NCBI GenBank assembly: GCA_001689415.1
Contig: LUJM01000073.1
Location: forward strand, 36,468-100,467
Direction: 5' to 3'
DNA: 64,000 nt
Source: Bacteroidales bacterium M2
Lineage (GTDB): Bacteria; Bacteroidota; Bacteroidia; Bacteroidales; Muribaculaceae
The notes below the pieces were generated by a model. That model made no database searches. It saw only the letters and a program-made list of their open reading frames with translations, and was not told the origin of the DNA. The translations under genes were made by a program, and so were the position numbers. Below are positions 17,334-24,144 of the stretch, in pieces; the first letter of the stretch is position 1, and every line of letters begins with the position of its first letter.

Positions 17334-18100
17334 CAGTCGAGAAATGAAGTTAACGGGCTACTTGCAATGGCGATTTTCGAGCGACCGCCCAGGCCGGCTT
17401 CGTAGGCTTCGCGACCGGCTTCTACGGCTTTGGCAAAGGCACGGGCCATAGCCACCGGGTCTCCGGCAACGGCAATGGCAGTATTGACCAACACAGCGTC
17501 AGCGCCCATTTCCATAGCCTCTGCAGCGTGCGACGGAGCGCCCAGCCCGGCGTCGATCACTACCGGCACATTGCTTTCTTCGATTATTATTTCGAGCATG
17601 TCTTTTACCACGATGCCTTTGTTAGTTCCGATAGGCGCACCAAGGGGCATCACAGCCGCTGTGCCTACCTCTTCGAGCCGTTTGCACAGCACCGGGTCGG
17701 CCTGGATGTAGGGTAGGACTATAAAGCCGAGGCGGGCAAGTTCTTCGGTTGCCTTGAGGGTTTCGATAGGGTCGGGTAGCAGGTATTTGGGGTCGGGATG
17801 TATCTCGAGTTTGATGAAGTTTGTCTCGAATGCCTCGCGGGCAAGCTGCGCGGCCAATACAGCCTCTGCGGCATTGCGTACTCCGGAAGTATTGGGTAGT
17901 AGGTGTATGCCGGGACGGATGATATGTTTGAGCATATCGTCCTCGCGGTTTTCGGTGTCGATACGTTTGAGCGCGGCTGTCACCATTTGCGAGCCTGAGG
18001 CTGTGATTGCTTCGCCCATAATGGCGTTAGAACTGAATTTGCCTGTTCCAACAAACAGCCGGCTCGAAAATTCGTGTCCGCCGATAATCAGTTTTTCCAT
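17333..18100 (-). CDS. thiG: Thiazole synthase
   Basis: Builds the thiazole phosphate from DXP, dehydroglycine and ThiS thiocarboxylate. The 255-aa TIM-barrel protein has the Schiff-base lysine motif NFIKLEIHPDPKYLLPD, the phosphate-binding stretches MPLGAPIGTNKG and DAGLGAPSHAAEAMEMGADAV (quoted in part), and RLFVGTGKFSS near the N terminus. It overlaps the thiE-type gene by 13 bp and abuts thiH. Sequence is full length and appears functional. Confidence 0.96.
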   Translation of the reverse strand: MEKLIIGGHEFSSRLFVGTGKFSSNAIMGEAITASGSQMVTAALKRIDTENREDDMLKHIIRPGIHLLPNTSGVRNAAEAVLAAQLAREAFETNFIKLEIHPDPKYLLPDPIETLKATEELARLGFIVLPYIQADPVLCKRLEEVGTAAVMPLGAPIGTNKGIVVKDMLEIIIEESNVPVVIDAGLGAPSHAAEAMEMGADAVLVNTAIAVAGDPVAMARAFAKAVEAGREAYEAGLGGRSKIAIASSPLTSFLD

Positions 18101-19221
18101 ATATCTAATATTTCTTTAGTTGTTGTTTCGGGGTTTGTGGCATTTAATATCAGGCCGGATACGGCAACACCGTCTACGCCGGTAGCTTTCAGAAGCGGCA
18201 GGTCGGGAATCTGTATCCCCCCTATAGCCACCACGGGCAGAGTCATACCGAGATTGCGGCAGGTGCTCATGATGCGTTGGTAGCCCTCGAGGCCCAATAT
18301 TGGGGCAAGACCTTTCTTGGTAGTGGTAAATCGATATGGGCCTATGCCGATATAGTCTGCTCCGGATTCGAATGCAGCCATTACATCCTCAATGGTATTG
18401 GCTGTTGCTCCGATTATCTTTGCCGGGCCTAATATCTTTCGTGCCGTTGGTACCGGCATATCTTTTTTGCCAAGGTGTACGCCGTCGGCACCGAGCGATG
18501 ACACGAGTTCTACCCTGTCGTCGAATATTACAGTGGCATTATATTGTCGGCATAGGGGTATGAGGCGTTGGGCGGTTTCGGTAAATTCGCGGTCACTCGC
18601 GTCTTTCATTCTCAGTTGTACCCAGCGGCAGCCTCCGCGTAGCACTTCTTCGAGGCCGCGGTCGGTGTTGGTGATGAATTGCAGCATTTCTGAATAGTTT
18701 TTCCATGCCTCGGAAAGCATAGCTGCCCCGCCGAATCCTGCCCGAATGAGTTCGGGCAGCCTTTGCCGGGTAACGCCTCCGAGGGCGAATACGTTGCTAA
18801 GGTTTATATTTGAGCCTGAGAGTTCTTCGGGGGAGAATCGGCCTGTGTAGCCCGGTTTGGATATGCTGTCGTAAACAGGGCTGAGAAAACGGTAGTCGAG
18901 GTTGGCGCTTTGTGATAACTCCTCGATAGAGTGGCAACTGCGGCTCACGATGCCTCGCCAGCCTTGCGGACACAGCGGATTGCGGCCATTGAGATGAATA
19001 CCGCCTATCGAAAATTCCTCGGCAAGGGAAAAATGGTCGTGGAGCGACAGCGCCGGATAGTAGCGGCGAGGTATACTCTGAAGCAGCGTGACAAGCTCAT
19101 CGGGGCTTGACCCGGGTTTGCGTATATGCACACGAAACCACCCGCTGTCGATTCGACGGCAGATTTCCGCGGCCTCTCCGGCTCTAAAAAACGGTGTGGT
19201 GATAGCTATCAGTTTCATCAA
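18088..19221 (-). CDS. thiE: TenI-like/ThiE fusion, thiamine phosphate synthase
   Basis: Two TIM barrels of the TenI/ThiE superfamily in one 377-aa chain, about twice the usual length. Residues 1-175 are a TenI-like barrel (LIAITTPFF, HIRKPGSSP, GIHLNGRNP, FLSPVYDSISKPGY). From the internal MLQFITN at about residue 181 a canonical ThiE begins: CRWVQLRMKDAS, FDDRVELV, DGVHLGKKDMP, GIGPYRFTTTKKG and VVAIGGI, with active-site residues intact. The C-terminal half should couple HMP-PP to thiazole phosphate; the first half may act as thiazole tautomerase. Separate adjacent genes are usual in Bacteroides as far as I recall. The gene overlaps thiS by 4 bp. Confidence 0.9.
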   Translation of the reverse strand: MMKLIAITTPFFRAGEAAEICRRIDSGWFRVHIRKPGSSPDELVTLLQSIPRRYYPALSLHDHFSLAEEFSIGGIHLNGRNPLCPQGWRGIVSRSCHSIEELSQSANLDYRFLSPVYDSISKPGYTGRFSPEELSGSNINLSNVFALGGVTRQRLPELIRAGFGGAAMLSEAWKNYSEMLQFITNTDRGLEEVLRGGCRWVQLRMKDASDREFTETAQRLIPLCRQYNATVIFDDRVELVSSLGADGVHLGKKDMPVPTARKILGPAKIIGATANTIEDVMAAFESGADYIGIGPYRFTTTKKGLAPILGLEGYQRIMSTCRNLGMTLPVVAIGGIQIPDLPLLKATGVDGVAVSGLILNATNPETTTKEILDIWKN

Positions 19222-19421
19222 CCTCCGCAGACTGCGGTGATAACGGTAACATTATCGTCTTGGGCAAGTTCGGCGCTATCCCAGTCCGATTTTCTTACAA
19301 CTTTGTTGTTTACCGCTACCGCAACTCCTATGGTCGGAAGCTGATTCATGCTCAAAAGTTCGGCAACCGTCAGACGGTCCGAATCAGTCGAGAACTCTTT
19401 TTGATTTATAAAAACACGCAT
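19218..19421 (-). CDS. thiS: Sulfur carrier protein ThiS
   Basis: Ubiquitin-like sulfur carrier, 67 aa, ending in the required GlyGly (ITAVCGG) that ThiF activates. The start at 19421 (MRVFINQKEF) is chosen over longer readings because it lies 5-6 bp after an AAAGGAG sequence that is the 3' edge of the TPP riboswitch; the longer frame would run through the aptamer. First gene of the operon. Confidence 0.92.
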   Translation of the reverse strand: MRVFINQKEFSTDSDRLTVAELLSMNQLPTIGVAVAVNNKVVRKSDWDSAELAQDDNVTVITAVCGG

Positions 19422-19427
19422 AAATAC

Positions 19428-19503
19428 TCCTTTCGTCGGCATTACCCGCATCAAGTTCATAGGGTTTGATCTCAGCCTTCAAAGAATGAAGACACCCCTT
19501 TAT
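19428..19503 (-). promoter_or_regulatory. TPP riboswitch (THI element)
   Basis: On the minus strand the leader contains GGGGTG, then CTGAGATCAAACCC, then GAACTTGATGCGGGTAATGCC and CGAAAGGAG, which are the conserved thi-box segments of the TPP aptamer in the right order. An SD-like AAAGGAG forms its 3' end just before the thiS ATG, so control of translation initiation by masking this site is plausible. It governs the whole thiS-thiD operon. Confidence 0.95.
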
Positions 19504-19539
19504 AGAATATGTCATGCCCGCAAAATCCGCAGGCTGCTG

Positions 19540-19570
19540 CAAAATTAAAAGAAAAAATTAATATTGCAAA
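19540..19570 (-). promoter_or_regulatory. Promoter of the thiamine operon
   Basis: On the minus strand a TTTG box at about 19567-19570 is followed after 19 bp by TAATTTTG (19540-19547), a good match to the Bacteroidetes -33/-7 consensus. Transcription would start roughly 30 bp upstream of the TPP aptamer. Confidence 0.65.
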
Positions 19571-19606
19571 ATAAATTTCGTTCCCGGTTGGCTGATTAGA
19601 CCGAAA

Positions 19607-19650
19607 GACGGCAACGATAGGAGCTTGGATTGCCGAGACAAGCCTCGATT
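19607..19650 (+). repeat. Partial copy of the core of the MITE-like element
   Basis: The stretch beginning GACGGCAACGATAGGAGCTT and continuing to GAGACAAGCCTC is also found inside the elements at about 43535 and 51281. Here the terminal inverted repeats are missing, so this is a decayed or solo fragment between the thi promoter and the Fic cassette. Confidence 0.75.
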
Positions 19651-19691
19651 AAGCCTCACGTAGGCATGTCGCAACAGAGTTGCAATAACTA

Positions 19692-19813
19692 TTTTGATGT
19701 TAGGGGTATATTCATATAAGAACTATGAATCGAACAAAATTGCGAAAAAGGTTATACTAATACAACCTTTTTCGCGATTTTATTGTTAACTTTGCACGGA
19801 TATAACACGAATT
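19692..19813 (+). repeat. Direct repeat with palindromic promoter region, left copy (Fic cassette)
   Basis: Similar to 21975-22106: both share TTTTGATGTTAG.GGTATA, then ACAAAATTGCGAAAAAGG and onward to CGAATTCCGTAT. It contains a 12-bp inverted repeat (19742-19753 with 19764-19775, 10-nt loop) and the promoter box TAACTTTG (19787-19794). The palindrome overlaps the likely -33 region, which suggests an operator or a recombination site. Confidence 0.8.
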
Positions 19814-19817
19814 CCGT

Positions 19818-20885
19818 ATGAAGTATCTCAATATCAAAAAAGCACTTGCTGCTTGGCAGAACATACAACCTCTATCTGAGAAAGACAGGGAGAGGCTTAG
19901 CCGTCGTTTTACTGTTGATTTTAACTACAATAGCAACCATATCGAGGGTAACACCTTGACTTATGGGCAGACGGAAATACTATTGTTGTTCGGCAAGGTA
20001 ATCGGCGAGGCCGATGTGCGCGACGTTGAAGAGATGACAGCAAGTAATGTCGGTCTGCGTATGATGACGGAAGAAGCCGCCGTTAAGGATATACCGTTGA
20101 CGCAGAATTTTATACGGACACTGCATAAGACCCTTTTACGCGAAGATTACACAGTCTATCGTAATTTGCCGGGTGGTGTACAGACGAGCTATGTTATACA
20201 CGCAGGGCAATATAAGACACGCCCCAATAGCGTAATCACAAGATATGGTGACAGATTCGAGTACGCTTCACCGGAGGAAACGCCCGGACTTATGGCTGAC
20301 TTGGTTGACTGGTACAATACCGCTGAACAGGAGGGAAAACTATCGCCGGTTGAGTTGGCCGCGTTGTTCCACTACCGCTATATCCGTATACATCCTTTTG
20401 AAGACGGCAACGGACGTATTGCCCGACTGATGGTGAACTATATTCTTACTCAGCACAATTATCCGATGATTGTAGTCCGTAGCCGTAAGAAAAGCGAATA
20501 TCTCGAAGCGCTTCATCAGGCAGATCTCGAAGTTGGTCCGGTGCCAAGCGACGGTGCACACGCAGACATCAAGGAAATACGCCCATTTCTAAAATATTTC
20601 AACGAACTGGTAGCGACCGAGGTGTATAACGATGTATTGTTTGTAAGCGAGAAAAATGAAAATGTATGGTGGTATGACGGAGAGCGTATTGCTTTCCGCA
20701 CTCCCAACTATACCAAAATATTGAACGCTATGCGCACCCAACCGACACTGACACTTGCCGACATGAAAGAAGAAACAGGAATCAGCGTCACAGCAATCCA
20801 AAAACTACTTGACCAGCTTATTTCAAAAAAATATGTGGAAAGAGGCGAGAAAGAAGGAAGCTGGCGAGTATTCTTGACACAATAA
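19818..20885 (+). CDS. Fic family protein (predicted AMP-transferase)
   Basis: Fic enzymes usually transfer AMP to Ser/Thr/Tyr of target proteins. This 355-aa protein has the complete active site HPFEDGNGRIAR at residues 192-203 (catalytic His192) and an N-terminal inhibitory helix motif SNHIEGN at 39-45 whose Glu43 would block productive ATP binding (class II Fic). A C-terminal winged helix-turn-helix is suggested by LTLADMKEETGISVTAIQKL. Promoter TAACTTTG lies 24 bp upstream inside a repeated palindromic region. It is followed immediately, with no gap, by a DUF1016 gene. Such Fic/HTH proteins are common accessory genes; a toxin, defence or regulatory role is possible. Confidence 0.93.
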   Translation: MKYLNIKKALAAWQNIQPLSEKDRERLSRRFTVDFNYNSNHIEGNTLTYGQTEILLLFGKVIGEADVRDVEEMTASNVGLRMMTEEAAVKDIPLTQNFIRTLHKTLLREDYTVYRNLPGGVQTSYVIHAGQYKTRPNSVITRYGDRFEYASPEETPGLMADLVDWYNTAEQEGKLSPVELAALFHYRYIRIHPFEDGNGRIARLMVNYILTQHNYPMIVVRSRKKSEYLEALHQADLEVGPVPSDGAHADIKEIRPFLKYFNELVATEVYNDVLFVSEKNENVWWYDGERIAFRTPNYTKILNAMRTQPTLTLADMKEETGISVTAIQKLLDQLISKKYVERGEKEGSWRVFLTQ

Positions 20886-21836
20886 TTGAGGCTGTGTCAA
20901 AATGAAATGCACTGGCGAATAGGACAGTTACTATATGAGCGCAAACTCGACAGCGCACATGGAGATAGTGTCGTTAAGCGGTTGTCTGTAGACTTAAAAT
21001 CGATGTATCCCAAAATGGGTATGTCGGTGAGCAACTTGTGGGCAATGAAGAAATATTACATACGGTTTCATCTCTCCGACCCAAAACTCCAACGCAGCGT
21101 TGGAGTTTTGCCATGGCGGCACATAAATCAGTTGATTACCAAACTGAAAGATGATGATGATGCCATACAATACTATGCCGAAAGAGCTATTGAAAAAGGA
21201 TGGAATTGTGATTTGTTGATCAACGCCATAAAACTGGAGATGCACAAGCATCAGCCGGAAAACAACGTATCAAATAATTTCACTGTCGCTCTCCCCGAGG
21301 AGCAGGCAGCTTTTGCCAACGAGGTTTTCAAGGATTCATATTGCATGGGATTTCTTGGCGTGACCGAGCCACTTCTTGAACTGGAACTTGAACGGAGATT
21401 GGTCGAAAAGGTAAAACAGTTCCTTCTTGAACTCGGACAGGGATTCACTTACATCGGTAATCAGCATGTTCTATCCTACAACGGCAAAGATTACAAGGTA
21501 GATATGCTTTTCTTTCATCGCGGACTCAGGTCACTTGTCGCTGTCGATTTGAAAATCTCAGAGTTCATGCCTGAATATATTGGCAAAATGAACCTATACC
21601 TATCGTTGCTCGACAGGCTTGAACGTGGCAAAGACGAAAATCCGTCAATCGGCATAATCCTATGCGCAGAGAAAGACAACGTGGAAGTAGAGCTGGCTCT
21701 CGAAGGGTTTACCAAACCTATAGGCGTTGCCGAATACAAACTTATCGTCCCTCAAAAAGAACTGAAACAACTAATCACCGACGAAATAAACACCTTCAAC
21801 CAAGAAATCGCCGACAAATCAGCCGAGAAAAACTGA
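20886..21836 (+). CDS. DUF1016 / YhcG-type PD-(D/E)XK nuclease-like protein, N-terminally altered
   Basis: DUF1016 proteins combine an N-terminal helical domain and a C-terminal PD-(D/E)XK-like nuclease fold. Here 316 aa are open from a TTG directly after the Fic stop. The sequence enters the family at MHWRIGQLLYERK and continues with DLKSMYPKMGMSVSNLWAMKKYY; the C-terminal domain shows FLLELGQGFTYIGNQ, KVDMLFFHRGLRSLVAVDLK (quoted in part) and SIGIILCAEKDN, with the nuclease Asp and Glu-or-Asp/Lys positions present. The usual first 25-35 residues before the YWxIG block are missing, replaced by the codons at the Fic junction. Either a deletion fused the two genes or translation is coupled at the junction with a shortened product. 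Confidence 0.85.
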   Translation: MRLCQNEMHWRIGQLLYERKLDSAHGDSVVKRLSVDLKSMYPKMGMSVSNLWAMKKYYIRFHLSDPKLQRSVGVLPWRHINQLITKLKDDDDAIQYYAERAIEKGWNCDLLINAIKLEMHKHQPENNVSNNFTVALPEEQAAFANEVFKDSYCMGFLGVTEPLLELELERRLVEKVKQFLLELGQGFTYIGNQHVLSYNGKDYKVDMLFFHRGLRSLVAVDLKISEFMPEYIGKMNLYLSLLDRLERGKDENPSIGIILCAEKDNVEVELALEGFTKPIGVAEYKLIVPQKELKQLITDEINTFNQEIADKSAEKN

Positions 21837-21974
21837 GCATAGCAGTCCTCCGCGATAGCCCATATAGGCAGTAATATGGCGCATGCCGCCAAATTGCTCG
21901 GCATTTTCGAAAGAGACTATGGGCAATGAAGAAAAATACGGACTGAAATAATGTACCACTTCTTAGGTGGTAGT
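21837..21974 (+). other. Non-coding remnant after the DUF1016 gene
   Basis: No intact gene. One frame (about 21843-21929) reads a short peptide ending SNMAHAAKLLGIFERDYGQ, reminiscent of the Fis-type helix of NtrC regulators, and the end repeats the 14-mer GGGCAATGAAGAAA found inside the DUF1016 gene at about 21039. It looks like decayed coding DNA. Confidence 0.35.
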
Positions 21975-22106
21975 TTTTGATGTTAGTGGTATACTCATGT
22001 TACCTTATATCCATATATAAATCCCACAAAATTGCGAAAAAGGTTATACGAATACAACCTTTTTCGGAGTTTTTTATTGACTTTATATGGATGTAACTCG
22101 AATTCC
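21975..22106 (+). repeat. Direct repeat with palindromic promoter region, right copy
   Basis: Right partner of 19692-19813 (offset about 2292 bp). The inverted repeat is kept (22034-22045 with 22056-22066, last pair lost), but the -7 box is degraded (TGACTTTA in place of TAACTTTG), so this copy may be a weak promoter. It runs into the first codons of the KilA-N fragment. Confidence 0.8.
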
Positions 22107-22413
22107 GTATCAAAAAAACGGCATTGATTATATCTGTATCACCGATATTGCAAAGCAGAAAAATCCGGCAGAGCCAAAAGATGTAGTAAAGAATTGGATG
22201 AGGGTGAAGAATACCCTTGAATATCTTGGTTTATGGGAAAGCCTGAACAATCCCGATTTTAATGGGGTCGAATTCGACCCCATTATGAGAGATGCCGGAT
22301 CCAATTCCTTTACGATGAGTCCAAGTCGGTGGATAGAGCTTACAAACGCAATTGCCATTCATCAGATGAGCGTTCTTGAAAGTGGTGATAACGGCACAAA
22401 ACTGCTGAAATAA
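22087..22413 (+). pseudogene. KilA-N domain protein, C-terminally truncated
   Basis: 108 aa that match the first half of KilA-N domain proteins: DYICITDIAKQKNPAEPKD, VVKNWMRVKNTLEYLGLWE and NSFTMSPSRWIELTNAI. In full-length relatives the next block is the AGRYGGT...HKDIAFEFASW region; here the frame diverges after TNAIAIHQMS and ends at 22413. The 5' end overlaps the right copy of the Fic-cassette repeat, which supplies the first codons. KilA-N domains bind DNA and are frequent in phage and accessory regions. Most likely a broken gene cut at its 3' side next to the phosphatase operon. Confidence 0.8.
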
Positions 22414-22459
22414 TCGGTCAAAATCAGTTCCATGACGCAGATTGTGGGTTCGTGGCGGA

Positions 22460-23197
22460 TTATCTCTCGCCTCGGAGGAGGACCAGGGTGCAGTCGTCGG
22501 CGGTGAACTGGGGGAATAGGGTCTGTATCGAGCGCGACACGGCGCGTTGGGCTTTGTTGAAGTCGTAGTCGCGCAGCCAGCCGGAGTAAATCGACAGCGC
22601 ATTGGCAAATGTGTGGTGCTGACGGTTGTAGAGGCAGTGCACGCTGCCGTCGGTGAGTAGGAAGTAGCTTGCCTCGGTGCAGAATTTGCCTCGGGCGATT
22701 GCCAGATGCCGCTCCGAATCGTTCTCGCTGATGAAGTGGCAGGTATTGGCATATTCGCCTGTTACAGGCGACAACAGGGCCTCGCCGCCGAGGTTTTTAT
22801 CATCGGGAATGAAGCCAACAAGACCGTCGCCGATATTTACTGCCAAGTATGACTCCGGTGTGCAGATTATTGCTGCAAGGGTGGTGTGGAACTGGTCGAT
22901 ATCGCATCCGGCTGCAGTTGCAGCGTCGATAAGTGCCGAGCGCACAGTGCCGCATATCAATGACTTAAGCTCGTCGTCGCTCATGTCGAACAGGCGTGTG
23001 TTGCAGTTCTTGACAAGTATATCGAATGTATCTGCGGCAATTCTCGACGCTTCGTAGGCATGGCTTACGCTGCTTGCGCCGTCGCAGGCTACAATCATAG
23101 AGTAATCGTCGGTGATGATACGGCTGTTGTTGTCCTGGCAATTCTCGCTGCCGTGAATCGAGCCGCGCACTATCGAGCTACTGATTTTCCATTTCAT
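22460..23197 (-). CDS. PP2C-type protein phosphatase (TerY-P-like module)
   Basis: Predicted Ser/Thr phosphatase, 245 aa. Start 23197 is chosen for the 4-bp overlap with the upstream gene; the longer frame has an untypical N terminus. Motifs of PP2C are visible: GSENCQDN near residues 16-23, the metal-binding ACDGAS at 37-42, VNIGDGLVGF in the middle, LLTDGSV and a C-terminal DDCTLVLL. It is the last gene of five coupled genes that also encode a kinase and vWA-type proteins, so it probably reverses phosphorylation by that kinase. E. coli YegK in the yegI-yegK-yegL set is the closest known arrangement. Confidence 0.88.
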   Translation of the reverse strand: MKWKISSSIVRGSIHGSENCQDNNSRIITDDYSMIVACDGASSVSHAYEASRIAADTFDILVKNCNTRLFDMSDDELKSLICGTVRSALIDAATAAGCDIDQFHTTLAAIICTPESYLAVNIGDGLVGFIPDDKNLGGEALLSPVTGEYANTCHFISENDSERHLAIARGKFCTEASYFLLTDGSVHCLYNRQHHTFANALSIYSGWLRDYDFNKAQRAVSRSIQTLFPQFTADDCTLVLLRGER

Positions 23198-24144
23198 ACG
23201 TTCTGGCTTACTATGGTTTGTAATACCGATGCCACGGCATTGTCGGGCAGCATGGGGTTGACCTGGTAAATCTGCCTTTTGGGCCACTGCTCTCTGAAGT
23301 CCTCTACAGCCTTGGCGTTAGTGGCCATAGGGAAGACGGCTATACCGAATGTTTCTACGGCATTGTCGAGGGCTTCGAGTCCTTCTTGCGATACGGCCAA
23401 GGGGTTTGCGGTGCGCCACACGAGCCATCGACGACGATTTTTCGATGTTTTGAGTATGCCGAGGGCACGTCCCAAGGCTCGGTCGGCCGGTTCGTCGATT
23501 ATGATGCTGTCGCTGTCGTCGGGGTCTTCGTTATCGCGGAATTGAAGTAGAGCAGGGCTGTATACTATCGAGTGCAGCTCTACCTCTTTACCCATGCCGC
23601 GCAGTTTCTTTTCCTTTGGCAGGTCGGCAAGAGCATCGAGCAGGCGAGCGCCTTCGGCCATTGCCCCAGGGCTCGAGTATAGCTCGCATAGAAATACCAC
23701 GGTCACAGGCTCGTAGCTATCGGCAGAGCTTGCCTGCTTGCAAGCACCGATGATGCGCGGGTCGATAGGCACGCCCGACAGACTGTTGGTACATTCGGCA
23801 AGCGATTTCATCACATCGAGCACCGTGCGACGGTTGTAGCCGCGATAGCGACGCTTGCGGTCGGAGCCTTTAAGAGGATGCTGCAGCTCGTTGAACCACA
23901 GGCGTATCTCGTTGAGCTCCTCGAGGTTGTCGCGGTCTTTGTCGTCGGCAAACATATTGTTGATAGCCGCTTCCCAGAAACCACCGTTTGTAGCAACCTC
24001 GCCCTTGTTTGCGTAATTGAGCATCAGGTCGAAAACCACACGCATTTCAAAAGCCCTGCCTCGCCAAGTGTCGCCATTGCAAAGTATCTTGACCAGTCGT
24101 CCGAAAATATCCTGACCCTGTTCGGGGCTTATCTTTGCAGTCAT
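23194..24144 (-). CDS. Uncharacterised protein, possible degenerate vWA fold (TerY-P-like module)
   Basis: 316 aa, no confident family. The N-terminal third is helical and charged (GDTWRGRAFEMRVVFDLMLNY, quoted once). The C-terminal two thirds alternate hydrophobic strands and helices (VTVVFLCELY, ELHSIVYSPALL, RRRWLVWRT, GIAVFPMATN), which resembles a von Willebrand A fold without a clear MIDAS motif. It is coupled by 4-bp overlaps to the vWA gene upstream and the PP2C gene downstream, so it likely belongs to the same signalling complex. No signal peptide: cytoplasmic. Confidence 0.75.
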   Translation of the reverse strand: MTAKISPEQGQDIFGRLVKILCNGDTWRGRAFEMRVVFDLMLNYANKGEVATNGGFWEAAINNMFADDKDRDNLEELNEIRLWFNELQHPLKGSDRKRRYRGYNRRTVLDVMKSLAECTNSLSGVPIDPRIIGACKQASSADSYEPVTVVFLCELYSSPGAMAEGARLLDALADLPKEKKLRGMGKEVELHSIVYSPALLQFRDNEDPDDSDSIIIDEPADRALGRALGILKTSKNRRRWLVWRTANPLAVSQEGLEALDNAVETFGIAVFPMATNAKAVEDFREQWPKRQIYQVNPMLPDNAVASVLQTIVSQNV

